Below, piece by piece: positions 1 through 7,385 of a stretch of DNA of 64,000 nucleotides. Position 1 is the stretch's first letter; every line of letters begins with the position of its first letter. The notes beneath the pieces were generated by a model. That model saw only the letters and a program-made list of their open reading frames with translations, did no database searches and was not told the origin of the DNA. The translations under genes were made by a program, and so were the position numbers. The DNA comes from Streptomyces rubellomurinus (GTDB taxonomy: Bacteria > Actinomycetota > Actinomycetes > Streptomycetales > Streptomycetaceae): positions 62,001 through 126,000 of the forward strand of contig NZ_JZKH01000001.1 of NCBI RefSeq assembly GCF_000961885.1. The letters run 5' to 3'.

Positions 1-404
1 CGGTGTACGCGCCGACCGGGCTCGGCCAGGACGAGTTCGTGCGGTGGATCGACGAACTGCTCCGCACGCCCGTCGCCGAGTACCCCAAGTTCATGGCCGC
101 GGTGTCCTACCTCGGCGCACTCGGCCCGGAGCGGGCCGCCGAGGCCCTGCTCGAACGGGCCGGCCACCTGGCCCGGCGGATCGAGGAGACGAACACGGTG
201 CTGGCCGACACGGTCGGCTCCGGCCAGGTCCCCCGGCTGTTCATGATCGAGGCCGAGTGCGCCGTGCACGCCTGGGAGGCCGAACTGGCCTGGACGCGAC
301 GGACCGTCGCCGAGATCCGCGACGGAAGCCTGTTCTGGCCCCGGGCCGAACGCACCGAACAGGGCTGGACCTGGTCCGCCCCCGGAGAGGAGCCCGTCCG
401 ATGA
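1..404 (+). CDS. PadR-family transcriptional regulator, C-terminal part (5' end outside window)
   Basis: Only the last 134 or so residues are present; the winged-helix DNA-binding half lies left of the window. What is visible is the alpha-helical dimerisation domain of PadR/Vir-type repressors: an EYPKF segment near the start of the visible part, followed by long helices (LLERAGHLARRIEE, FMIEAECAVHAWEAELAW) and the closing W(T/V)RRTVAEIRDG block. The stop codon overlaps the ATG of the FAD monooxygenase (ATGA), so the two are co-translated. PadR proteins commonly repress the gene beside them in response to aromatic compounds, so control of the monooxygenase is a reasonable inference. The first in-window GTG (position 3) is probably internal. 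Confidence 0.8.
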   Translation, partial: VYAPTGLGQDEFVRWIDELLRTPVAEYPKFMAAVSYLGALGPERAAEALLERAGHLARRIEETNTVLADTVGSGQVPRLFMIEAECAVHAWEAELAWTRRTVAEIRDGSLFWPRAERTEQGWTWSAPGEEPVR

Positions 405-1882
405 CCGAGGTGCTGATCGTCGGAGCCGGCCCGGCCGGCCTGTTACTCGCCGCCGAGCTCCGCCTCGCCGGCATCGACACCGTCGTGCTCGAACGCCACC
501 CGCAACGGCCCGGCTACTGCCGGGGCTTCAACCTCAACGCCCGCGCCCTGGACCTGCTGGCCCGGCGCGGCCTCGCCGAACGGCTGGTCAGCGAGGGCTG
601 GCAGGTCCCGCACGCCGCGTTCGCCGGCCTGCCGGCCACCCTCACCCTCGCCGGCACCCGCACCGACCACCCGTACACGCTCGGCATCGCACAGACCCGG
701 GTCGAGGAGGTCCTCGAGGCGCACGCCCTCGCCCTGGGCGCCGACCTCCGGCGCGGACACCAACTGCGCACGCTGACCCAGGACTCCGCGTCGGTCACCG
801 CCACCGTCAGCACGGCGGACGGCACCGAGTACCGCATCCGGGCGGACTACCTGGTCGGCTGCGACGGCGGCCGCAGCACCGTCCGCAAACAGGCCGGCAT
901 CGACTTCCCCGGCACCGCGTCGACCCGCTTCACCCTGCTCGGAGACGTCGAACTCGCCGACCCGGACGCGCTGCCGATCGGCCCGACCACCGGCCCCGGC
1001 GGCGGCGTCTTCGTCGTCCCCCGCCCCGGCTACGTCCGGATCCTCACCACCGACCCGCGTCCCCCCGCCGACCAGGACACCCCGGTCACGCTGGACCTGC
1101 TCCAGCGCGCCGTCGACGACGCGCTCGGCCGGCCCGTCCACCTGCACAGCCCGCGCTGGCTGTCGCGCTTCGGCAACGCCGCCCGGCAAGCGGCCGCCTA
1201 CGTGCGCGGCCGGATCGTGCTCGCCGGGGACGCCGCGCACATCCACCCGCCGTCCGGGGCCATCGGCGTCAACGTCGCCCTCGACGACGTGTTCAACCTC
1301 GGCTGGAAACTCGCCGCCACCGTCCGCGGCACCGCACCCGCCCACCTGCTCGACAGCTACCACGCCGAACGCCACCCCGCCGGCGCGCACGTGCTGGCGA
1401 GCACCCAGGCGCTGGCCCTGCTCGCCGACGCCGACGCCGACGTCCGCCTCGGGCCCGTGACCGACCTGCTCACCCGCGTCGCCCGACACCCGGACGGCAA
1501 CCGCGCCTTCACCGAAACCATCACCGGTCTCGACACCCGTTACCCCATGCACCCCGACACCGACCACCCCTGGCTCGGCCGCCTCACCCCCGACCTCCCC
1601 CTCACCACCGCAGACGGCCCCACCCGCCTCACCGAGCTGCTCGCCCCGGGGCGCGGCGTGCTGCTCGACCTGACGGACGACGGCACCCTGCGCGAGGCGG
1701 CGGCCGGGTGGACGGACCGGGTGGACGTCGTCACCGCGACCAGCCCCGACCACCCCGAGCTCCGGGCCGTCCTGCTCCGGCCGGACGGACACACCGCCTG
1801 GGTACGGACCTCGGACGACGGCCACCTCAACGACCTCCACCAGGCACTGCGGCACTGGCACGGCGCGGGGGCACCCGCCTGA
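401..1882 (+). CDS. FAD-dependent aromatic monooxygenase (group A flavoprotein hydroxylase)
   Basis: 493 residues, normal for single-component NADPH/FAD hydroxylases of the PgaE/rifampicin-monooxygenase type. Visible motifs: Rossmann GAGPAG at residues 8-13, the DG motif (CDGGRS) near residue 155, and the second FAD motif GDAAHIHPP near residue 277, followed by the usual GVNVALDDVFNLGWKLA helix. It would hydroxylate or ring-modify an aromatic substrate; the substrate cannot be told from sequence. The ATG overlaps the PadR stop by 4 nt, so translation is coupled. Leu15 is encoded by TTA (443-445), the only leucine TTA codon I noticed in this window, which makes translation potentially dependent on the bldA tRNA. 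A hairpin follows the stop. Confidence 0.9.
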   Translation: MTEVLIVGAGPAGLLLAAELRLAGIDTVVLERHPQRPGYCRGFNLNARALDLLARRGLAERLVSEGWQVPHAAFAGLPATLTLAGTRTDHPYTLGIAQTRVEEVLEAHALALGADLRRGHQLRTLTQDSASVTATVSTADGTEYRIRADYLVGCDGGRSTVRKQAGIDFPGTASTRFTLLGDVELADPDALPIGPTTGPGGGVFVVPRPGYVRILTTDPRPPADQDTPVTLDLLQRAVDDALGRPVHLHSPRWLSRFGNAARQAAAYVRGRIVLAGDAAHIHPPSGAIGVNVALDDVFNLGWKLAATVRGTAPAHLLDSYHAERHPAGAHVLASTQALALLADADADVRLGPVTDLLTRVARHPDGNRAFTETITGLDTRYPMHPDTDHPWLGRLTPDLPLTTADGPTRLTELLAPGRGVLLDLTDDGTLREAAAGWTDRVDVVTATSPDHPELRAVLLRPDGHTAWVRTSDDGHLNDLHQALRHWHGAGAPA

Positions 1883-1892
1883 ACACGGGGGC

Positions 1893-1920
1893 GGGCGGCG
1901 TGCACCGGCGCACGCCGCCC
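1893..1920 (+). terminator. hairpin terminator after the monooxygenase
   Basis: Perfect 11-bp stem GGGCGGCGTGC / GCACGCCGCCC with a 6-nt loop (ACCGGC), 10 nt after the stop codon. There is no T-run, as is common in streptomycetes. Confidence 0.6.
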
Positions 1921-1965
1921 GGCCCTCGCGGTCCGGGACGATCACCCATGCGGTAGAACGAACCC

Positions 1966-2973
1966 GTGAAGATCAAGGGCGTCACCTACGACACGGGCAC
2001 TCCCACCGTCGACGGCTCGGTCACCCGACCGCACCTCACCGCGAACACCGTGGAACGCGAACTCGCCGCCATCGCAGGCGAACTGCACTGCACCGCCGTC
2101 CGCCTCACCGGCAACGACCTCGACCGGCTGCGGCTCGCCGCCGAGACGGCCGCCCGGCTGGGCCTCGCCGTCTGGCTCTCCCCCGTGCTGCCCAACGCCG
2201 ACGAGGCGACGGCCCTGGCGGCGGTCGAGGCGGCGGCCCGGATCGCCGGCGACCTCCACCGCTCCGGCGCCGACGTCACCCTGGTCGTCGGCTGCGAATG
2301 GAGCCTCTTCCTGACCGGCCTGGTCCCCGGCGCCGACATCGGCACCCGGCTGGCCGCGCTCGCCGACCCGATGAGCTGGGCCCCGGAGTTCTTCGCGGCC
2401 GGCCCGCCGCCGGTCCGGCTCAACGCCCTGCTGTCCACCGCCGTCACCACCGCGCGCCGACACTTCTCCGGCCCCGTCACCTACGCCGCCGGGCTCTGGG
2501 AGGACATCGACTGGACGCCGTTCGACCTCGTCGCCGTCGACGCCTACCGGGACTCCGGCAACGCCGCCACCCTCCGGGCCGACCTCGAAGCACTGCACCA
2601 GCACGAAAAGCCCGTGGTCGCCACCGAGTTCGGCTGCGCCACGTTCACCGGCGCGGCCGAGCACGGCGGTTCGGCCTGGACACTGGTCGACCGCGCGGAC
2701 GGCACCCGCCGCCCGCGCGCCGGCCTGGTCCGCGACGAGGAGGTCCAGGCCGGCGAACTCACCTCCCTGATCGACCTGTTCACCGCCGCAGGGCTCGCCG
2801 GCGCCTTCGTCTTCACGTACGTCACCCCCGCCTACCCGGCCTCCGAGGACCCGCGGGCCGACCTCGACACGGTCGGCTACGGCCTGGTCCGCTCCTGGCC
2901 GGACGGCCGCACCACCCCCAAGGCCGCCCACACCGCCGTCGCCCGCGCCTACGCAGGGGGCGGCGCGGCGTGA
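1966..2973 (+). CDS. TIM-barrel, glycosidase-like protein of unknown function
   Basis: 335 residues starting at GTG with MKIKGVTYDTG. No signal peptide. The periodic pattern (TAVRLTGND, LAVWLSPVLPN, VTLVVGCEW, FDLVAVDAYRDS, KPVVATEFGCATF, GAFVFTYVTP) is that of an (alpha/beta)8 barrel. The glutamates in GCEW and ATEFG sit where clan GH-A glycosidases carry their acid/base and nucleophile. Streptomycete homologues are often labelled 'abortive phage infection protein', a name I recall but cannot verify and for which the sequence gives no mechanism. The start lacks a Shine-Dalgarno sequence; TAGAAC lies 6 nt upstream, so the mRNA may be leaderless. It stands alone between a terminator and a convergent gene. 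Confidence 0.6.
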   Translation: MKIKGVTYDTGTPTVDGSVTRPHLTANTVERELAAIAGELHCTAVRLTGNDLDRLRLAAETAARLGLAVWLSPVLPNADEATALAAVEAAARIAGDLHRSGADVTLVVGCEWSLFLTGLVPGADIGTRLAALADPMSWAPEFFAAGPPPVRLNALLSTAVTTARRHFSGPVTYAAGLWEDIDWTPFDLVAVDAYRDSGNAATLRADLEALHQHEKPVVATEFGCATFTGAAEHGGSAWTLVDRADGTRRPRAGLVRDEEVQAGELTSLIDLFTAAGLAGAFVFTYVTPAYPASEDPRADLDTVGYGLVRSWPDGRTTPKAAHTAVARAYAGGGAA

Positions 2974-3000
2974 CGTCAGCGGCCTCGGCGCCGCCCCCGG

Positions 3001-3378
3001 TCAGTCGACCGTCCCGTCCGCGCGGCTGAGGCGCCAGACCCGGTCCTCGCCGGTGTCGGCCGGGGCGAGCCGCTCGGCGGGGCGGGGGCCGAGCTCGGTG
3101 AAGCCGAGCCGGGCCGGGACGGCGCCGCTGCGGTGGTTCGCGCGGTCGTGGCTGATCTCGACGTGCCCGACACCCGGGATCCGGAAGGCCTCGGCGACCA
3201 GGGCACGGGAGGCCCTGGTCGCCAGGCCCCGGCCGGTCGCGGCGGGGTGCAGCCAGTAGCCGATCTCGCGGATGTCGTCGCGCTCGTCGTCGCGGCGGAA
3301 GAGGCAGCAGGCGCCGACCAGCACGCCGTCCTGCACGATCGCGTAGCTGAGGTTCCCGCCGAGCTCCCGGCGCTCCAA
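3001..3378 (-). CDS. GNAT-family N-acetyltransferase, N-terminally truncated
   Basis: About 125 residues, against roughly 170-190 for RimJ/RimL-type relatives. The acetyl-CoA binding core is present: EIGYWLHPAATGRGLATRA (motif A) followed by ISHDRANHRSGAVPARLGF (motif B). The beta1/alpha1 region before the segment SYAIVQDG is missing. The only plausible in-frame start is TTG at 3378, preceded by AGGA at 7 nt. Upstream, the same DNA encodes the end of the L7/L12-like gene in another frame, so there is no room for a complete N-terminus. It may be a decaying remnant or a minimal protein; activity is doubtful. It is convergent with the TIM-barrel gene. Confidence 0.6.
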   Translation of the reverse strand: MERRELGGNLSYAIVQDGVLVGACCLFRRDDERDDIREIGYWLHPAATGRGLATRASRALVAEAFRIPGVGHVEISHDRANHRSGAVPARLGFTELGPRPAERLAPADTGEDRVWRLSRADGTVD

Positions 3379-3406
3379 CCACCGTTCCTGCCAAGGGATT
3401 TCACCG

Positions 3407-3658
3407 CTACCGGTACCGGATCTCGGCGGCGGCGCCCACCGTTCGCAGGTCCGTGATCAGCCGCTCGGCGCGGTCCCCCGTCACATCGTCCAGGAGCGTG
3501 GCCGGCAGATCGCCGAGCAAGAGCTTGCTGTGCCACAGGCTGAGCCCGGTGTGCCGACTGACCACCTTCACCGCTTCCAGCAGGTTCGGGCCGGTGTCGG
3601 TCAGCACGACGAGGATGGGCACCCCGTCGCAGACCAGTGCGAAGTACTCGCCCTCCAT
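3407..3658 (-). CDS. stand-alone ribosomal protein L7/L12 C-terminal-domain-like protein
   Basis: 83 residues starting at ATG 3658 (MEGEYFALVCDG), chosen because GGAGGAG lies 7 nt upstream. The body resembles the C-terminal domain of bL12: LLEAVKVVSRHTGLSLWHSK corresponds to the IKVVREITGLGLKEAK helix-turn-helix, and ERLITDLRTVGAAAEIRYR to the closing EEAGAKVELK strand. Real bL12 uses this domain to recruit translational GTPases. This protein lacks the N-terminal dimerisation domain and hinge, so it is not a ribosomal stalk protein; a decoy or adaptor role would be guesswork. Its stop lies 28 nt before the truncated acetyltransferase start, suggesting co-transcription. Confidence 0.7.
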   Translation of the reverse strand: MEGEYFALVCDGVPILVVLTDTGPNLLEAVKVVSRHTGLSLWHSKLLLGDLPATLLDDVTGDRAERLITDLRTVGAAAEIRYR

Positions 3659-3762
3659 GACCGCTCCTCCGACCGCCGGCTCCCCGGAGCGTAGGCGCCG
3701 CCCCGCCGACCGCTCCACCGAAAATCGCCCGGCGCGGCCCGCAGGTGGCAGGCTTGGCCGCC

Positions 3763-4170
3763 ATGGAGCACGAGGAACGGGATGCCGCCGAGCGGCCGCT
3801 GCTGGTCGTGGACGGCGCGAACGTGGTCGGGTCGGTGCCGGACGGCTGGTGGCGGGACCGGCGCGGCGCCGCCGAGCGGCTGCGGGACGCCCTGGTGGCC
3901 GTCGCGGAGCACGGTCTGGCGGACCTGCCGGGGCCGCTCGACGTGGTGCTGGTGGTCGAGGGCGCCGCCCGGGGCGTCGCGGGCCTGCCCGAGGTCCGGG
4001 TCGTGGAGGCGAGCGGCAGCGGCGACGACCGGATCGTGCAGCTCGTCGACGCCGCCCGCGCCGAACACCCGGGCCGCAGCTGCCTGGCGGCCACCGCCGA
4101 CCGCGAGCTGCGGGCCCGCGTCACCGCCCTCGGCGCCGCCGTCACCGGCCCCCGCAGTGTCCGCCCCTGA
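3763..4170 (+). CDS. PIN/NYN-like nuclease-fold protein
   Basis: About 135 residues from ATG 3763; a GTG at 3745 would add six residues. The opening strand LLVVDGANVVGS carries the first acidic residue of NYN/PIN-type nuclease folds. A second acidic cluster is in ASGSGDDRIVQLVD and a third in LAATADRELRARV, the order expected for metal-dependent RNases of the YacP/NYN type. Streptomycete homologues are often named NTP pyrophosphohydrolase, which the fold does not support. No signal peptide or membrane segment. It is followed 75 nt later by the copper operon on the same strand but need not belong to it. Confidence 0.65.
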   Translation: MEHEERDAAERPLLVVDGANVVGSVPDGWWRDRRGAAERLRDALVAVAEHGLADLPGPLDVVLVVEGAARGVAGLPEVRVVEASGSGDDRIVQLVDAARAEHPGRSCLAATADRELRARVTALGAAVTGPRSVRP

Positions 4171-4245
4171 CCACCGGCCGGGCTCCCCACGAACGACTTT
4201 CGACCGTACGGGAACCACACCCCGCCGCCGTCCGACTGTTGGACC

Positions 4246-4425
4246 GTGAATGCGAAGTCGTTGAGTGTGCTGGTGGGGTTCGCCCTCCTCCTGGTCGCGG
4301 TGTTCGGCACCGCCTACGCCGTGGGCCGTCAGGTGGGCCCGGTGGCGCCGGGCCTGCGGCCGGCGGGTGGCGGTGGCGGGGTGTCGCCGGGGATGGACGG
4401 GCACGACATGGGCGGGATGAAGTGA
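4246..4425 (+). CDS. small Met/His-tailed single-pass membrane protein, likely copper-associated
   Basis: 59 residues from GTG 4246: MNAKSLSVLVG, then a single hydrophobic helix (FALLLVAVFGTAYAVG), a Gly/Pro linker and the tail SPGMDGHDMGGMK. The tail has three Met and one His in ten residues, similar to extracytoplasmic Cu(I)-binding tails. Its stop overlaps the GTG of the downstream copper ATPase (GTGA), so the two are translationally coupled. By topology the tail should face outside if the N-terminus is cytoplasmic. I infer a copper-handing or ATPase-accessory role from the coupling and the Met/His tail; no named family is recognised. Confidence 0.7.
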   Translation: MNAKSLSVLVGFALLLVAVFGTAYAVGRQVGPVAPGLRPAGGGGGVSPGMDGHDMGGMK

Positions 4426-6797
4426 GCGCGCTCGCGGAGCCCGGGCCCGCGCTGGTGAGCACGGACTTGGCGGTCGGCGGGATGACCTGTGCGGCCTGCG
4501 TGGGCCGGGTGGAGAAGCGGCTGGCGCGGATCGACGGCGTGAGCGCCGGGGTGAACCTGGCGACCGGCCGGGCGCGGGTGCTGCACCCCGCCGGGGTGCC
4601 GGTCGCCGAGCTCGTCGCGGCCGTCGAACGGGCGGGCTACACCGCCGAGTTGGCGCCGGCCGATGCCCCGCTGACGCTCCCCGCCGAGGAGCCGGACGAA
4701 CGCCGACGGCTGCTGCTCACCGCGCTGCCGGCCGTCCCGGTGCTGGTGCTGTCGATGGTGCCGTCGCTGCAGTTCACGGCCTGGCAGTGGGTCTGCTTCG
4801 CACTCGCCGTCCCGGTGGTGACCTGGGGTTCGGCGGGCTTCCACCGCCGGGCCTGGCGCGGCCTGCGGCATGCCACGGCGACCATGGACACCCTGGTCAG
4901 CCTGGGCGTGGTGGCCTCCTTCGGCTGGTCCGCGTACGCCCTTTTCCTCGGCGGTGCCGGGGATCCGGGCATGCGGATGCCGTTCTCGCTGACGGCGTCC
5001 GGCGGCGCCGCGCACGTGTACCTGGAGGCGGCGGTCGGCGTGCCGCTGTTCGTCCTCGCCGGGCGGCTGCTGGAGGCCCGGGTGCGGCGCAGCGGCGGGT
5101 CCGCGCTGCGGGCGCTGGCCGAGCTGGGCGCCAAGGAGGTGTGCGTCCGGTCGGCGGACGGCTCCGAGCGTCTGCTGCCGGTCGAACTGCTCCTGCCGGG
5201 GCAGGAGTTCGTGGTGCGTCCGGGCGAGCGGGTGGCGACCGACGGGGTGGTCGTCGAGGGCGGTTCGGCGCTCGACCTGAGCCTGCTGACCGGCGAGAGC
5301 GTGCCGGTGGAGGTGGGCCCGGGGGACGCGGTGGCGGGCGCGACGGTGAACGTCGGCGGCGCGCTGGTGGTGCGGGCGACGGCGGTCGGCGCCGACACCC
5401 AGCTGGCGCGGATCACCGCGCTGGTGGCCGAGGCGCAGGCCGGCAAGGCGCGGGCGCAGCGGCTGGCGGACGCGGTGGCCGGGGTGTTCGTGCCGTGCGT
5501 GCTGGCGGTCGCGGTGTGCGTGCTGGGCTTCTGGCTGGGCGCGGGCGCGGCCCCGCAGGCGGCGGTGACGGCGGCGGTCGCGGTGCTGGTGGTGGCGTGC
5601 CCGTGCGCGCTGGGCCTGGCGACGCCGACCGCGCTGCTCGCGGCCACCGGCCGGGGCGCCGAACTGGGCGTGCTGGTGCGCGGTCCGGAGGTGCTGGAGA
5701 GCCTGCGCCGGGTGGACACCGTGGTGCTGGACAAGACGGGGACGCTGACCACCGGCCGGATGGCGCTCACCGCCGTCACCGCCGTCGACGTGAGCGGCCT
5801 GCCCGACGTGGACGGCCCGAGCGAGGACGACGGCCTGACCGAGGAGGACGTGCTGCGGCTGGCCGGGGCGGTCGAGCACCGCTCCGAGCACCCGATCGGA
5901 CGGGCCGTCGCGGCGGCCGCGCGCGAGCGCTGCGGCGAGCTCCCGGCCGTGGCGGGCTTCGCGGCCACCGCCGGGCTCGGGGTGTCCGGGACGGTCGAGG
6001 GCCGGGCCGTCCGGCTGGTGCGCCCGGACGCGGCGGCCGGGCCGCTGCCCGCCGAGCTGGCGCGCGCGGTGGCAGCGGCCGGGGACGCGGGCCGCACCGC
6101 CGTCCTGGTGGAGCTGGACGGGCGGGGCGCGGCCGTCCTCGCGGTCGGCGACACGGTGCGCGCGGGCAGTTGGCGGGCGCTGCACCGGCTGCGCGGCCTC
6201 GGCCTGGAGCCGGTCCTGGCGACCGGGGACGGGCCGGGCGCGGCCCGCGCCGTGGCGGCGGAGCTCGGCATCGAGCGGGTGCACGCCGCCGCCTCGCCGC
6301 AGCGCAAGGCCGAGGTGGTGGCCGAACTGCGGGCCGCCGGGCGGACGGTGGCGGTGGTCGGCGACGGCGTCAACGACGCGGTCGCGCTCGCCGGGGCGGA
6401 CCTCGGGGTGGCGCTCGCCTCCGGCAGCGACGCGGCGATCGGCGCGGCCGGGCTGACGCTGGTGCGCGGGGACATCGAGGCGGTGGTGGACGCCGTCCGG
6501 CTGGCGCGGCGCACCCTCAGTACGATCCGGGCGAACCTGCTGTGGGCGTTCGGCTACAACCTGGTGCTGATCCCGCTCGCGGCGGTCGGCCTGCTGAACC
6601 CGATGCTGGCGGCGGTCGCGATGTCGCTCAGCTCGCTGCTCGTGGTCGGCAACAGCCTGCGGCTGCGCACCTGGCAGCCGGCGCGGGGCGGGGCCGAACG
6701 GCGTGGCGCGGTACGGCGTGGCGCGGCACGAGGCGGAGCGGTACGGGGCGGGACGGTACGGGGTACGGCCGTACGGGACGGGGCGGTGCGGCGATGA
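4422..6797 (+). CDS. copper-translocating P-type (P1B) ATPase
   Basis: 791 residues. In order: one heavy-metal-associated domain with GMTCAAC (Cys23, Cys26), actuator TGES at 290-293, metal-gate CPC at 393-395, phosphorylation site DKTGT at Asp437, the HP of the nucleotide domain near 490, and GDGVND near 647. CPC plus a CxxC N-domain is the CopA pattern for Cu(I) export across the cytoplasmic membrane. The GTG start overlaps the Met/His peptide upstream and the stop overlaps the next gene (ATGA), giving a three-gene coupled operon. The last roughly 35 residues (after LRTWQPA) are a low-complexity R/G/A/V tail made by a degenerate repeat and are not part of the family fold. Confidence 0.93.
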   Translation: MSALAEPGPALVSTDLAVGGMTCAACVGRVEKRLARIDGVSAGVNLATGRARVLHPAGVPVAELVAAVERAGYTAELAPADAPLTLPAEEPDERRRLLLTALPAVPVLVLSMVPSLQFTAWQWVCFALAVPVVTWGSAGFHRRAWRGLRHATATMDTLVSLGVVASFGWSAYALFLGGAGDPGMRMPFSLTASGGAAHVYLEAAVGVPLFVLAGRLLEARVRRSGGSALRALAELGAKEVCVRSADGSERLLPVELLLPGQEFVVRPGERVATDGVVVEGGSALDLSLLTGESVPVEVGPGDAVAGATVNVGGALVVRATAVGADTQLARITALVAEAQAGKARAQRLADAVAGVFVPCVLAVAVCVLGFWLGAGAAPQAAVTAAVAVLVVACPCALGLATPTALLAATGRGAELGVLVRGPEVLESLRRVDTVVLDKTGTLTTGRMALTAVTAVDVSGLPDVDGPSEDDGLTEEDVLRLAGAVEHRSEHPIGRAVAAAARERCGELPAVAGFAATAGLGVSGTVEGRAVRLVRPDAAAGPLPAELARAVAAAGDAGRTAVLVELDGRGAAVLAVGDTVRAGSWRALHRLRGLGLEPVLATGDGPGAARAVAAELGIERVHAAASPQRKAEVVAELRAAGRTVAVVGDGVNDAVALAGADLGVALASGSDAAIGAAGLTLVRGDIEAVVDAVRLARRTLSTIRANLLWAFGYNLVLIPLAAVGLLNPMLAAVAMSLSSLLVVGNSLRLRTWQPARGGAERRGAVRRGAARGGAVRGGTVRGTAVRDGAVRR

Positions 6798-7282
6798 CGA
6801 TCCTCCAGCGGCTCAAGGTCGTCGCCCCCACGCTCGGCGCGGCCGCCCTCGCCCTCGTGCTGCTCACCGGCTGGACGGCGGTCGGCGGCGCCGGCCGCCC
6901 CCGGCCGGTGGAGGCCGCCGGCCCGGGCTGGATGCTCCTGCCGACGGCCGGCGCCGCGCCGGCGACGGCGGCGTTCTTCACGGTCCGCAACCCGGGCGAC
7001 GTCCCCGACGAACTCGTGGCCGCGGACTGGCAGTTCGGCAGCCGCATCACTCTGAAGCGGCACCTGCACCAGGGCGCCGCCGGCCGCTGGGAGCCGACCC
7101 CCGCCCTCCCGGTCCCGCCGGGCGGCGAGCTCGTCCTCACTCCGGAGGACGCCGACCTGATGATCGCCGACCCGCCGCCGCTGACGGCCGGCCAGTGGGT
7201 GGAGTTCACCCTCACCTTCCGGCACAGCCCGCCCCTGCGCGTGTCCGCCCAGGTCCTCCCGCCGGGCGCGCGGCCGCGCTGA
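6794..7282 (+). CDS. PCuAC-like copper chaperone, membrane-anchored or secreted
   Basis: 162 residues with an N-terminal hydrophobic segment (residues 12-30, no lipobox) followed by an extracytoplasmic beta-sandwich of the PCu(A)C/DUF461 type: AAFFTVRNPG near residue 56, ITLKRHLHQG, the LPVPPGGELVL turn, DLMIADPPPLTAGQWVEFTLTF. In family members two His and two Met bind Cu(I). Here H-L-H near residue 92 and Met in DLMI remain, but the second His-x-Met pair is not obvious, so the site may be altered. Its ATG overlaps the ATPase stop by 4 nt. It probably takes copper delivered by the ATPase and may pass it to cuproenzymes outside the membrane. Confidence 0.75.
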   Translation: MTILQRLKVVAPTLGAAALALVLLTGWTAVGGAGRPRPVEAAGPGWMLLPTAGAAPATAAFFTVRNPGDVPDELVAADWQFGSRITLKRHLHQGAAGRWEPTPALPVPPGGELVLTPEDADLMIADPPPLTAGQWVEFTLTFRHSPPLRVSAQVLPPGARPR

Positions 7283-7298
7283 CGGCACGCCACGGGCC

Positions 7299-7380
7299 CG
7301 GGGCCCGGATCGTCCGCTCCCCCGAGCCGGGCGATCCGGGCCCCAAGCAGTCCGGGCCCCAAGCGATCCGGGCCCCGTGG
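7299..7380. repeat. 3 x 16-bp tandem repeat with complementary arm (bidirectional terminator)
   Basis: Three 16-bp units at 7333-7348, 7349-7364 and 7365-7380 share TCCGGGCCCC; the first is GATCCGGGCCCCAAGC. The inverted complement GGGGCCCGGATC lies at 7299-7310, so any of the three units can pair with it. The element sits between convergent genes and probably terminates both transcripts. Confidence 0.6.
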
Positions 7381-7385
7381 GACGA

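Noticed and set aside
443..1945. Long minus-strand open frames opposite the monooxygenase and many other genes
   Set aside because: Shadow frames expected in high-G+C DNA; composition is low-complexity G/A/R/P with no domains.
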